NCBI GenBank assembly: GCA_037127255.1
Contig: JBANSL010000013.1
Span: forward strand, 65,785,688-65,849,687
Direction: 5' to 3'
Length of the DNA: 64,000 nucleotides
Source of the DNA: Persicaria tinctoria
Taxonomy: Eukaryota; Streptophyta; Magnoliopsida; Caryophyllales; Polygonaceae
Shown here: positions 12,588-23,557 of the stretch, piece by piece
Layout of the letters: every line of letters begins with the position of its first letter
Position numbering within the stretch: position 1 is the stretch's first letter
The notes under the pieces: model-generated
What the model was told of the DNA's origin: nothing
Databases searched by the model: none
Seen by the model: the letters and a program-made list of their open reading frames with translations, nothing else
Translations under genes and position numbers: made by a program

Positions 12588-12603
12588 CCTGAGTATTGCA
12601 ATT

Positions 12604-13960
12604 ATTTTTAAAATGAGTGAACGATTATTTTTATTTTATATAGGCAAAGATTTCGGTGAGCAATTAGGAGTGAATCATCTGCTTACCGAGCGTATCCATA
12701 CTAATAAGGTTAAAAAGACGGTGATGGTGTTAAATTTGAAAAAATGCAAAATGATTAAAGTGTGGTACCTTATCTGTCACCATATTACCGCTTCTTTAAC
12801 GTTTAAATGCATATTGAAAAAAACATCCATTTCTCAATGGGGCATAAAACTAATCACCGAAATATGCTCTCAAACTTGAACAGTAGAGATTGTGGAGTCC
12901 ATCTCAATTAACTAGTAGATCCAAGGCAACCGGCACTGAGAGAATTTCAAGCCATAAATGTTTGGGGATCTTCAATTGCATTTGGAAGCGGGAAGTCCAT
13001 CGACTGACGTGCATCTATCCAAAGTATACCCAATAGAGTACATAAAAATTCCTATTTGCTTTTTTACACATTTTCGTCAAATAGCTGTTACAATTTTGAA
13101 AACCGTTGAAAATTAATTCCATCACCAGTCGGATAAGATGTAAAGATTGGAAAAAAAAAAAATCTACGGTTTTGGAAGACGTAAAACTCATTTTATTGGT
13201 TTTATTTAGGATAATATTTTTACGGTTTTTGAAACTGTGACTGTCACCGTATATTATGCAAAATTTTCACTGTGTCAATAGCAGCCCCTAAAAAGTTGTT
13301 AAAAATACTCAATATTATAAAGTTTTTTTTTTAAAAAAAAAAGCAATTATTTGTCAAGAGACCCGACAGGCAAATATTTATAAGTGCTCGAATTAATTTT
13401 TTTTTGGTGCTCGATCTTAACAACTCTAATAGAACAAGTCTATGTCTATTAGCATGTAAATTTAACATTAGTCCTTTTGGCGTTAATAGGGTTTAGCCCT
13501 TATCTATAGACATTTTTATATCTTCCTAGATAAATAAACCTTTTATCTTATATATACTGTAATAATTATCTTTTATTTCTCTCAATAATAATAATCTACT
13601 CCGTAAAAACTTTAAAATGAACGTTGTCTGGATGATTTATATGGCCTTAAACAGTACTTTTGGTTGTTTATTGGTCCAGATTAAAAAAATGTGTGTTGAA
13701 AAATGAATCCAAAAAGCCCAGTTCAAGTCTCACACAATAGATCCGGTCCGAGCTAAATGGCGAAATATTCGATTTTAGATCCAGTCCGAATTTGTCCAGT
13801 CTCAGTTTTGTCGTAATAAGAGCATGGTTTTATATGTATAAAAAAAAAGATTGGGACAAGATGTAGCCTGTAGGTATAAGTGTCTCTTCAATCCCTCAAG
13901 AACAAGCACACTGAAACATAAATCATCTCCCCATTGTTTCAAATCAAACCCACCAATAGC
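12604..13960. other. AT-rich intergenic DNA
   Basis: No gene recognised. The last 100 bases may be the worn 5' part of the RNase H-like remnant that follows, but I could not hold a frame there. Confidence 0.4.
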
Positions 13961-13967
13961 GTAAACC

Positions 13968-14604
13968 ACCAAGGGACACGCTTAACCTAAATTTTGATGG
14001 ATTAACGCTAATAAACAATGAAAGTACGGCAAGCGCCATAATCCAGGACTGGAAAGGTCAACCAATACGGCTCTGTTATCAAAAGCTTGACAAACAAAAC
14101 TCTCTCAAAGCGGAAGCTCTTGCTCTTAAAATGGAAATCCAAATCGAATGCCACTCTAGTATAATCATTGGCCACTTAAACAGAAAATCTAAATGTTCTT
14201 GGGAAATTGAACTAATTTTATCTGATGTACAACTTCTGCTATCGACTTTGAAAGAAGTTTTTTTTCTTGTTCCAAAAGGTGAAATCGCTCACCCCGGGCG
14301 CTCCTCACCCCCGGTCCGAAGGGGATTGTGAGAGGAGGTAAATCATGGTGACTCAACGGATCACAGAGGCCAAGACCAGTGTTCACTGCGCACAAGGAGC
14401 CCCCCTCATTTGAGAGGTTGCTCCCACACTGCCGCTGGTGAGACTCGATCCTTGGTCTCTTGTTCCAAATGTCACCCCTGTGACCAGTTGAGCTAAACCC
14501 ATGCGGACAGTTTTTTTTTTTTTTTTCATGTGCCCCGTTTTGGTAATAGAGTGGTTGATAAGGTTGCACATCTTTGCCACTATGGCCGGTGAGTCAATAT
14601 TCAC
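13968..14604 (+). pseudogene. RNase H-like (RVT_3) remnant of a LINE, split by a SINE
   Basis: Starting RKPPRDTLNLNFDG, the frame continues through AIIQDWKG, SLKAEALALKMEI and KSKCSWEIEL as far as 14255. It resumes after the insertion with HVPRFGNRVVDKVAHLCHYGR and a stop at about 14602. This is the RVT_3 pattern (W..P..G..K.N.DG; AE..AL..G; ..I.GD; R..N..AD.LA) found at the end of plant L1-type LINEs and in derived genes. A poly(A) at 14680-14697 after CCTAATC looks like the LINE 3' end. It is degenerate, for example LNFDG without the usual downstream acidic residues, and interrupted by 243 bp. Confidence 0.75.
14266..14508 (-). mobile_element. tRNA-derived SINE
   Basis: On the minus strand the head contains a pol III A box (TAGCTCAACTGG) and, about 35 bp on, a B box (GGATCGAGTCTCA). 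A 10-bp target duplication agtttttttt flanks it (14256-14265 and 14509-14518). It lies inside the RNase H-like remnant. Confidence 0.75.
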
Positions 14605-14741
14605 AACGATTCAGGTCTTCTAGACCTCATCCGTAAGAATGCTGCCGGATAGAGCCTCCTCGCCCGAATCCTTTCCTAATCAAAAAAAAAAAAAAACCCA
14701 CCATAATTTTATTGAATCCTCACACCATTGAAGCAGAAAAA

Positions 14742-14851
14742 GTGAACCCGCAAACAACATTATCACTCGAACTTGAGGAAGAAAAGCACACTGCAGGTGA
14801 ACCCGCAAACAACATTATTACTCGAACTTGAGGAAGAAAAGCACACTGCAT
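14742..14851. repeat. 55-bp tandem duplication
   Basis: Two adjacent copies starting gtgaacccgcaaacaacatt at 14742 and 14797, almost identical. No gene overlaps. Confidence 0.9.
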
Positions 14852-15211
14852 GGTATCTTAGCTTGCCCATTAAAGAGGTAAATTGCTTACTCGATCCGAT
14901 TGCATGTTGATGGCTAATGAACAAATACTTTTTTGATCAAGTAGGCTACTGCCTATATAGTATTATTAAGAGTACTCCACGACTAGTGCCTCGGAGTCTC
15001 AAGAAAGTACTTACAAAGAAAATTCGGTAAGGCAGAAAATTCAGTAAAGCTAATGAACAAATACTGAACCAGACTTCATGTAAAGGTGTAGTGCAAACTA
15101 AAAGACATTAAACTAATTCACATAAATTCTAAATAATAATATAACATATGGAATATACCATCTACGAGAGAAAACTAAGGAACCAATATTAATTTTCAAA
15201 TGAAAATATTA

Positions 15212-15969
15212 GGGCCCGTTTGATATCCATATACGTATATCAGATATCAGATATGGGTATGAGATATCGATATCAGGGATATGGGAATCAAATTTGATAT
15301 CTGATATACTGTTTGGCATGTTAAGGATATGGGTATGAGATATCGAATATGAGTTTTAGATTGGGTTGAAACCAAAGGGGTCGAAGGTCGATCTGGAGTG
15401 GGTTGTTGCTTCTGTTCAGTGAACGCACAGCCTGGGTTCTTTCTGGGCAGCGTGCAGCGGTTTGGAGGCATGGGTCGAAGGTTTGGGGTGGGCTCAAAGG
15501 GGCTTGGAGGACGGTTTGGAGGCAGCGGTCAGCCATGGTCGGAGCATTCAAGTTCAGAGGTCGGAGCAGCCAAGGTCTGGGTTCGGTTTGGGAGTGGAGG
15601 GAGGCAGAGGAAAGGAAAAAAAAAACCTAACCTAGATCTGGATTTTATTCTATTAAACAACAAATTTCAACAAATAAAAATCAAAATAGCAAAGAATAGA
15701 AGTGAACAATGTTTGATCGGTTGAGAAAACCAAGCTTCAAGGAGGAATCTACCATCAGGACTTCTCCATAGAAGAGATGAGGAAGAAAGAAGAGGAGAGC
15801 TTCTAATTTGATATCCCTCCCTAAAAGGGTATATGAGAAAAGAGAAAAATACAAAGGAAAGAATGGGTATATCAAGTCGATACACATACCTATTTACCAA
15901 ACACAGGTATGGGTATGAGTGATACCCATACTCATATCTGATATACGTATATCAGTACCAAACGGGCCC
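15212..15969. mobile_element. Harbinger/Tourist-type non-autonomous element
   Basis: 758 bp starting GGGCCCGTTTG and ending CAAACGGGCCC, with TTA on both sides (15209-15211 and 15970-15972). About 50 bp at each end forms inverted repeats containing the palindrome ATATACGTATAT and repeated GATATCAGATATGGGTATGAG blocks. The interior (about 15370-15630) is G-rich with open frames but no recognised domain, and there is no transposase. Confidence 0.85.
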
Positions 15970-15972
15970 TTA

Positions 15973-16580
15973 CAATGCTTAAACCTTCAAACGAAAACAA
16001 AATTAATGTTCCGTTCAAATTATTCTCCATAGAAGATCTCCAAATCATGGACACTATCTTTACTCAAAACCTCATAGTACAACGATCTTTATCAAATTAG
16101 AAAGCATACTCAAAATCAAAGTTATCATGACTCAAATTGACGTACAATCATTAAAACATGGATGTCCACCTGTCAAATCAATTTATTCCAGGAAAACTAA
16201 CCATATGTTCCAAAGATTCCAATCGGAACTCATTTTCCAAATCAACAACTTGAACTTCATATCCAAAATCCTTAGGCTTTTCCATCAACTCAATCACAAA
16301 TTTCTCAATAACATCTAACAAGCTTGAGAGCAATACTATAGGTGTATCTAGTGCAAGAACATAGACACCTCTCAAGACTGAATAAATCCCTTTTATATTT
16401 AGTGCCAACACTTATTTCCAAATTTCATTGATGGAAAGGTATTTTCCACAAAAAATGCACAACATTTTGCAAAATTAACAGGCAGATGACTACAAATTGA
16501 GCATATGGAAAGTCACACAAAATCCATTGAACCCACAGCCTACGAATATGATGTAGTTTTTCCTTGGGTTTCAAGCCAAA
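15973..16580. other. Intergenic, unassigned
   Basis: A 77-codon minus frame (16178-16411) reads MLALNIKGIYS... but resembles nothing I know. It may be part of a decayed minus-strand transcription unit extending to about 18330. Unproven. Confidence 0.3.
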
Positions 16581-17345
16581 ATATTAGAAGGATCAGCAGT
16601 AACAAGGATTTGATCACCACAGGGAACATTGAGGCAAATTATCTAAGCCTAACAAAATCATGTAGGTGTGAAGACTAGGCCAACATTCAATTCTAGAACG
16701 CAGCCACCTCGCCTTTTTTCATCAAACCATTTCCATGATTAGACATGGTAAATTGTTATAGAAGAGCTTGCGAATGACACTTGCATCTCATACAAGCGCA
16801 AGGGCACTCTTCAGGGTTTTGCTAACAATGTTCTCCTGCTCATACCTTTTACAATAACCATCATATCCTTTGCAAGCAAATGAATGAATCAAAATCAAAG
16901 CAAAGAACAATGGATGTAAAATCAAACACAGATAAAAATATTCCGAGAAACAAAATAACCAGGAATCCATAATATTAGAAGGATCAGCAGTAACAAGAGT
17001 TTGATCACCTGCAGGGAACATTGAGGCAAACTATCTAAGCCTTAAAAAGTCATGTAGGTGTGAAGTCTAGGGCAACATTCAATTCTAGAATGCAGCCACG
17101 CCTTTCTTCAAGACCCTTTCCATGATTAGACATGGTAAATTGTTATAGAAGAGCTTGCGACTGACACTTGAATCTCATACAAGCACAAGGGCACTCTACA
17201 GGGTTTAGCCAACAATGTTCTCTGCTCAGACCTTTTACAATAACCATCATATCCTTTCTCAGCAGATGCATGAATCAAAGCGAAAGAAAACAAGAATGGA
17301 TGTAAAATAAAACACAATAAAAATATTCTAAGAAACAAAATAACG
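16581..17345 (-). repeat. Tandem duplication with a unit of about 391 bp
   Basis: atattagaaggatcagcagt occurs at 16581 and 16972, and the following ~370 bp align along their whole length with small differences. On the minus strand each copy has a short frame containing YDGYCKR.EQ. It is not clear whether the unit was ever coding. Confidence 0.85.
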
Positions 17346-18386
17346 AGAAATTGAGTTCCACAGTGGAAATTCAATCAATTCAATTCAAGAAGCAGATACT
17401 CACTCCCAACAGAAGGAAATCTGATGGCAAAAAGTTCATCTTTCAACTCACCATTGGCATAATCAGGAGCATGCCACAAGCAGGAATTCTCATTCCTGGC
17501 GTGTTCCTAACAGTCATGCCCCAAGGGCTGTGTACACAAATGACAGACGAATATGATAAGCCAAAATCACATGAAAAGCGGCAGTAAAACCTTTATTCAT
17601 GTATCAATCTTAATTAACTTTGTCAAAATTAAATTAACAGAATCAACTCAGTCAAACAAATCAAACCAATCCATTCGGCAAAACTGAATAAAAATCAATT
17701 AACTGAGGACTAATTTCAATCGGAATCAAGTTCATAAAACAAACTAAAGACAATCGAAAATCAGCCAAGCAAAGGTAAACGAAATTATACCCAAATTCCC
17801 GACTTGGTTAAACGGATAGCTTGGGATTGAGGGACAGGTAATTGGGCTTGACTGCAGGCAAGGCGCTTGACCTGTGCAGCTACAAGGCTCGGATCGGCGG
17901 CTGGGGTCCAGTGAAGCTCATCGACAGAGAGGGGAGATGGAAATGAAGGTCCGACTTAATCGGGAACTCATCTCAGGGACGGGAGATCCAGCGCCTGATC
18001 CGACCTCGACGGATTCGGATAGACAGCGAGCGAGAGGGAGGGAGGGACTAGGGAGAGACTCCAGTTGTCGTCAATGGCGGATGAAGGTGAACGGAACGAG
18101 GGTGGAAAGAGAGAAACGGAGAGGCGAAGAACGTGAACGGAGAAAGGTGGAGAGGCGAGGTCCGCCATGTGAGAATTCGAAATGGTGCTTGAGGGGATGT
18201 GTCGAACAAGAGGAACTGGGCAAAAGGGAGAGAGGGTGCTTCGGATCTGAAGGAGAACGAGGGAGTCAACACTCAACACTACACAGAGAGAGAGAGCGGC
18301 GCTACGTACGTCTTCAGGTAGCATCACCGACTATATACGGGGTAAGGTTAGGGTTAGCTTATGATAAATTATAAAAATACTCCGCT
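17346..18386. other. Unassigned region, GC-rich near 17870-18330
   Basis: Long overlapping frames on both strands at 17870-18374 are a by-product of purine-rich (GAGAGGGAG) composition. It could be the 5' UTR/first exon of a minus-strand gene whose remainder is the duplicated block, but I find no supported protein. Confidence 0.3.
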
Positions 18387-18859
18387 ATTTTTAAAGAGTG
18401 AGGCTAGAGGCAAGATGTCGGAATGACTATTAACAAGATAATTTCACCTAAATTACCACATGTCCTTTTCATTTTTTCTAAACACATTGCAAAAAGGCCC
18501 AAAACTCTCTTTTTCCGAATCGAAACCTAAATATGTCGAACGAATTGTTTTGATAAAAAACAGCCTAAAATCGATGAAATAGCAATTTATCGACACACAA
18601 ATTGGTATATCGCTCGCTTTACATGATTATCGAATGGCGATTTTTGGTATTCGTTCGAAAAAACCGTCGAAGGAAGTAACTCAGCAGGTAGGAACGAGGT
18701 CCATTAAGGAGCTTCACAGATATAGACGAGGTTAATAAGTAACCTCGGTGCATCAAAACTAGGGTATGACGGAGACTCGTCTAGTTTTTGTGAGGTATAT
18801 AAGGACCCATTTTGAAGATCTTGTCTAAAGCCTCATTGACTTAACCTGAGCTAGATAAA

Positions 18860-18985
18860 TAACCTCGGCTTCTGTTGTTGAGGTTAAGGAGAGAGCTCGA
18901 CTTCTATTGTTGAGGTTAAGGAGGGAGCTCGTCTTTGGTTGTTGAGGTTAATGAGGGAGCTCGGCTTCTGTTGTTGAGGTTATAA
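18860..18985. repeat. 32-bp tandem repeats in the left foldback arm
   Basis: Four units of type CTTCTGTTGTTGAGGTTAAG + GAGGGAGCTCGG, with ttgttg at 18875, 18907, 18939 and 18971, a strict 32-bp step. Confidence 0.9.
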
Positions 18986-19974
18986 AATAGCCTCATTGAC
19001 ACGTAATGCATAAATTCATTAAATTGTGTAGATGTGTGGTGAATCTTCTTATAATGCAAACTCACATGCTTCTAAGAATGAAACAGACTAAATGACTAAA
19101 TCAATTTAAAAAATGTTGTTTTCCCCACTCCTGATTGCAATTCTCAATGACTAAATCAATATCATAACTTTATCCAAATAGTAAATTAGTTGTTCTTAAG
19201 CCGACATGAAACAAATTAATGCATATTTTAATGTTTTATCTTACAATAATTGTTTCAAGTGGCCACTTCCCATCTATCCTCAAAATTAGATTTGACATGT
19301 TGAGCTAATTAATGAAGTTAAAAACAACAGAATTACAAAAATAGAGAGAGAATAACGGAGAACAAAATCACACTATATATTAAGCAATGATCTACGAAGA
19401 ACTCAAGGAGAAGTTGAGAATCTCCACATTGGGAGTGATGAAGAATTCGTTCCATTGTATGTAAATTATTTACATACAATGACTACATTGGAAATAATTT
19501 ACATACAATGGAACGAACTCTTCATCATTCCCAGTGCGGAGATTGTCAACTTCTCCTTGAGTTCTTTGCAGATAATTACTTAATAATGTGATTTTGTTCT
19601 CCGTTCTTCTCTCTATTTTTGTAATTATGTTATTTCTAACTTCATTAATTAGCTGAACATGTCAAATCTAATTTTGAGGATAGGTGGGAAATGACCACTT
19701 GAAACAATTACCGGAAGATATAACATTAAAATATGAAATAATTTATTTCATGTATGCTTAAGAACAACTAATTTACTATTTGAATAAAGTTATGATATTG
19801 ATTTAGTCATTGAGTGTTGCAATTAGAAGTGGGGAAAACAACATTTTCGAAACTGATTTAATTAGTCATTTAGTATGTCTCATTCCTAGAAGCATAAGTG
19901 TTTGCACTATAATAAGATTCATCACACATCTACACAATTTAATAAATTTATGCATTACGCGTCAATGAGGCTAT

Positions 19975-20135
19975 TTTATAACCTCAACAACAGAAGCCGA
20001 GCTCCCTCATTAAACTCAACAACCGAAGCCGAGCTCCCTTCTTAACCTCAACAACAGAGGCCGAGCTCCCTCCTTAACCTCAACAACAGAGGCCGAGCTC
20101 CCTCCTTAACCTCAACAACAAAAGCCGAGGTTATT
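19975..20135. repeat. 32-bp tandem repeats in the right foldback arm
   Basis: Inverted counterpart of the left-arm repeat, here five units (AACCTCAACAACAGAAGCCG + AGCTCCCTCCTT). The unequal unit number shows slippage or unequal exchange after the arms formed. Confidence 0.85.
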
Positions 20136-20617
20136 TATCTAGCTCGGCTTAAGTCAATGAGGTTTTAGACAAGATCTTCAAAAGGGGTCCTTATATACCT
20201 CGTAAAAACTAGACGAGTTGTCGTCAAACCCTCATTTTGATGCACCAAGGTTACTTATTAACCTCGTCTATATCTGTCGAGCTCCTTAATGGATCTCGTT
20301 CCTACCTGCCGAGCGTCTTCCTTCGACGGTTTTTTCGAACGAAGACCAAACATCGTTATTCGATAATCATATAAAGCGATCGATATGCCAATTCGTTTGT
20401 CGATCAATTGATATTTTGATTAATTTCATCGATTTTAGGCTGTTTTCGATCAAAACAATTCGTTCAACAGATTTAGGTTTCGATTCGAGAAAAGAGAGTT
20501 TTGGGCCTTTTTGCAATGTGTTCGGAAAAAATGAAAAGGGTATGTGGTAATTTAGGTGAACTTATCTTGACAATATCCCTTTGTCCATCTTGTCAAAAGC
20601 CCTTATGATTTTTAAAA

Positions 20618-20915
20618 GGGTAAATGACAGAAAACTTCCACTTAACTCCTAGTTAAATTTAAAATTATATAAAACCACCCATTAAATACAATTTGTTAAT
20701 AAATCACCACTCGGGCAACAACATCCATCAAAACATTAACAAAATTGACTGATTTACCCCCACTTTTTAATAAAATTTTCTTTTTATATCTATTAAAACA
20801 TGTCACACTTGTAATTACCCGAAAATAAAAAGTATTTCTTTATCCCACCGTCATAATTCATACACCAAAAATACCTTGAATTTGTAAAATTTCAATAAAT
20901 ATGCATCTAGGATGT

Positions 20916-20952
<37 letters not shown>

Positions 20953-21597
20953 CGACGACGACAACAACAAGCCCAGTATATCCCGCTTAGAGCAGGGTCT
21001 GGGGGGTCCCATTGTACGCTCTCTTTCCCCGACTAGGTCGAGAGAGAGTTTCCGAATGACTCGTACCTGCAAAAGTATCCAAGCCAGACAATACAAGACA
21101 CACTAATATAAGAAATAGAAATATAGGAGTATAGCTCATAAAAGGATATTGTATCAGAAGGATAAGTCTATCTCTCGTTGACCGTGATAGCATCTCTCCA
21201 CTGTTTGCGATCTCTCATTAAGCCCTCAGGTATGTGAAGCAAAGTAAGGTCGCGCTTGATGACCTCCCTCAAGGACTTCTTAGGTCGCCCCCTGCTACCC
21301 TGCAAACGCTCTATCGGGAAGGTATCACATCTGCGTATTGGCGCATCCGGTAATCTTCTACGCATCTAGGATGTACAAATTTGGATATTCGATCCCCAAA
21401 AAGGGTATATTGGTCATTAATATTTTTAAAAAAATATTGACATAATTTTATCATGGGTGATTATTTGTTAATACATTGTATTTAATAGATGGTTTTGTGT
21501 AATTTCTAATTTAATGGTTGATTAAGTGAAAATGGTATATTAGTCCTTTATTAATTGTATTTAATAGGTGGTTTTGTGTAATTTCTGTCATTTACCC
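20618..21597. mobile_element. Mutator-like non-autonomous element
   Basis: 980 bp starting GGGTAAATGACAGAAA and ending TTTCTGTCATTTACCC. Identical 9-bp flanks tttttaaaa lie at 20609-20617 and 21598-21606. Further inverted similarity (AAAACCACCCATTAAATACAA at left; its complement at right) extends the TIR past 70 bp. No ORF of its own. Its left target duplication overlaps that of the foldback element. Confidence 0.85.
20920..21361 (-). mobile_element. 5'-truncated RTE-clade LINE
   Basis: On the minus strand it encodes the C-terminus of an RTE reverse transcriptase (IRRCDTFPIERLQGSRGRPKKS..., ..DRKQWRDAI...). This is followed by the conserved 3' region (GGGGG.CCAGACCCTGC....GGGATATACTGGGC) and a (TTG)n tail. 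A 17-bp target duplication gcatctaggatgtacaa flanks it (20903-20919 and 21362-21378). Confidence 0.85.
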
Positions 21598-21739
21598 TTT
21601 TTAAAACCATACAAGCATATCTTATTAAATTACAAATACAATCTAATGAGTACATTTTTATTTTAGGGGAGGAATGTTATAAAGATTATAAAGTATTTTC
21701 TACATTTATGACACAAAGGACGGAAAAATAAAAAAAGCG

Positions 21740-23556
21740 ATGAATGAGAGCGAAAAGAAACCCTCCGAGAGTGAAGTCAAAGCGACGGAAAGTATGGTGG
21801 TGGATGGAGGTCCGGGGTTTCCCCCTTCGAGGGACCCGGGGTCTTCAGCGAACAAGGAGATGGAGATGTTACCGCCCGTAGAGATGCAAGTTGATGGCGC
21901 GGGCCAATTGCCCCCAGCGGTAGATCGCGAAACCCATGCTTTGGGTGGTGTCCCCCCTCATCCGAATGGAAACCTTGGAAAGAACGACAATGAAGGTAAG
22001 AGTTCGAGGGAGAGCCCCGTCTTGTCTTGGAAGGATAGGGTGGTGATGGGCGGTATTGCCCAACAAAAGACGCTGGTCAGCGAAGATTTCATCAAAGACA
22101 AAATTGCGGTGTCTTTTCCGATGGGTCAAAGTGGGACCCGGTGATCACAATCAATCGACTTGTTCTGGACGCCCTTATTGGTGTTTGGGAGCATTCCATC
22201 GTCATTAGAATCCTTGGAGCCAGCATCCCGTTTTTCGTTATGGAGAGGAAGTTGAAAGATCTGTTGAATGGGATGGGTAGAATGCAAGTCATTGACCTCC
22301 CAAACGGAAACTTCTTGGCTCAGTTTAAAAGTAAGGAGGCTTGTCTGAGGATCCTCATGAAAGACCCCTGGATCGTGTTCGGCAGGTGCCTCATCCTCAA
22401 ATCCTGGTCCCCGGACTTCAAACCCTTTGAAGTGATCAAGACGGCGCCGGTCTAGGTTCGGATCAAGGATCTTCCGCTCATTTTATACCAGGAAAATGTG
22501 TTGTTGAAGATTGCTTCAGGGCTGAGTAAGCCCATCAAGGTCGACCACCGCACTGTCTTCGTGAATATGAGGAATTTCGTTCGTGTCTGTGTTGAAGCGA
22601 ACTTGGAGGAACCCCTGAAAGGGTCCATCTTCATCAATGGGGACCGATACTTACTGGAATACGAAAGGTTACCAGCCATTTGCTTTGGTTGTGATAGGGT
22701 TGGGCATGTCAAGGCCGATTGCAATTTCTTGATAAAGGAGAACGTGAACTCCGGATTGGGTCCGGGTGGGAGTAGCGGGGCTGGAGGCACCAATGTGGAT
22801 GTTTCATCGGCAACTGCTCCCACGAGTTTGAATGCTCATGGAGCGGAAGGCAATCATGGCCCGTGGTCCCGTGGATGGTGTTCAACGGAACAAAGCGGCC
22901 CCCGAAACCCAACTTCAGGGCAGGGGGCTCGCCGTCGGCAGCCGCCGAATGTTACCCTGGAAGGGGGCTACAATGATGGCGGGAAGGTCAAACATCGTCC
23001 CGACCGTTACAAGGAACCAAAGCAATTATGAGCGCATAGAGATTATTAACCTGGGATGCAGTAATTCCCCCAATCCCAAGATGAGTAATGGCCTGAACTT
23101 GAATGCGGGGCCCAAAAAGGTCACTGAGGATGGAGGGAAAGGGAGTAAGGAAATCAGGTTTGAGAAGGGGCCTTTTGGGACTGGGCCTCATGTGGGCTCT
23201 ATTACTGGGCCAACGAATGGGCTTGAAGCTCCAATCTCTAGCAATGATTTGGGTTTTTGTTTCCAAGGGGGGTCTGGCGTCTCGGACCAAAAGATCGAGC
23301 AAGAAATCTATAAGGAAGGCTGGTAAAGGCCCGAACCTTGCTAGAGATAGCTCTAAAGAGTCCTACAACCGGGGGGGGCAAGAAGCGGTCGAGGGCGGAT
23401 GCATCGTCGGGCGTCTCTTCTTCGACGGTCCCTCGCCCGCCAGGGGAAGTGGATGGGATGGTTGCCTGGTCCGTGAAGGTGTTCCCGTCCAACTCCCAAG
23501 GCCTCCATAGTAGATTTTGGCAATCAAGCACGACCGCGGAAGACGGCGTGAAGGAG
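21740..23556 (+). pseudogene. LINE ORF1: DUF4283 plus CCHC zinc knuckle, broken
   Basis: RNA-binding gag-like protein of plant L1 LINEs. An N-terminal acidic/proline-rich segment (21740-22144) shifts frame into a DUF4283-like domain (22141-22455: GLAxx..RKLKDLLNGMGRM, DPWIVFGRCLILKSW). This is interrupted by TAG (22453-22455) and continues in frame (RIKDLPLILY..., GLSKPIKVD). A zinc knuckle CFGCDRVGHVKADC (C-x2-C-x4-H-x4-C) lies at 22681-22722. After it come low-complexity Gly/Ser/Pro-rich frames with further shifts. Upstream neighbour is a Mutator-like element; downstream the ORF runs into the LTR element at 23557. Confidence 0.8.
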
Positions 23557-23557
23557 A

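Larger units (their letters stand above)
18396..20607. mobile_element. Foldback element, Mutator-like target duplication
   Basis: A 2.2-kb near-complete inverted repeat. Left arm 18396-19471 and right arm 19492-20607 are reverse complements of each other along their whole length (about 1.1 kb), with a 20-bp spacer. Matching landmarks include ACATTGCAAAAAGGCCC (18485 against 20520) and TTCGAAAAAACCGTCGAAGG (18653 against 20320). Flanking 9-mers atttttaaa at 18387-18395 and 20608-20616 are identical. There is no ORF. The arms carry 32-bp tandem units. Structure fits a foldback/long-TIR MULE. Confidence 0.85.

Noticed and set aside
12418..12879. 153-codon plus-strand frame with a long IYIYIY run
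   Set aside because: The run is the translated TA microsatellite; flanking residues have no resemblance to any protein.
18350..18358. GGTTAGGGTTAG considered as telomere-like repeat
   Set aside because: Only one and a half units, and plant telomeres are TTTAGGG; not meaningful.
17874..18374. 166-codon plus frame and 119-codon minus frame overlapping
   Set aside because: Arg/Glu-rich and Ser/Pro-rich mirror frames of a purine-rich tract; no splice or family support.
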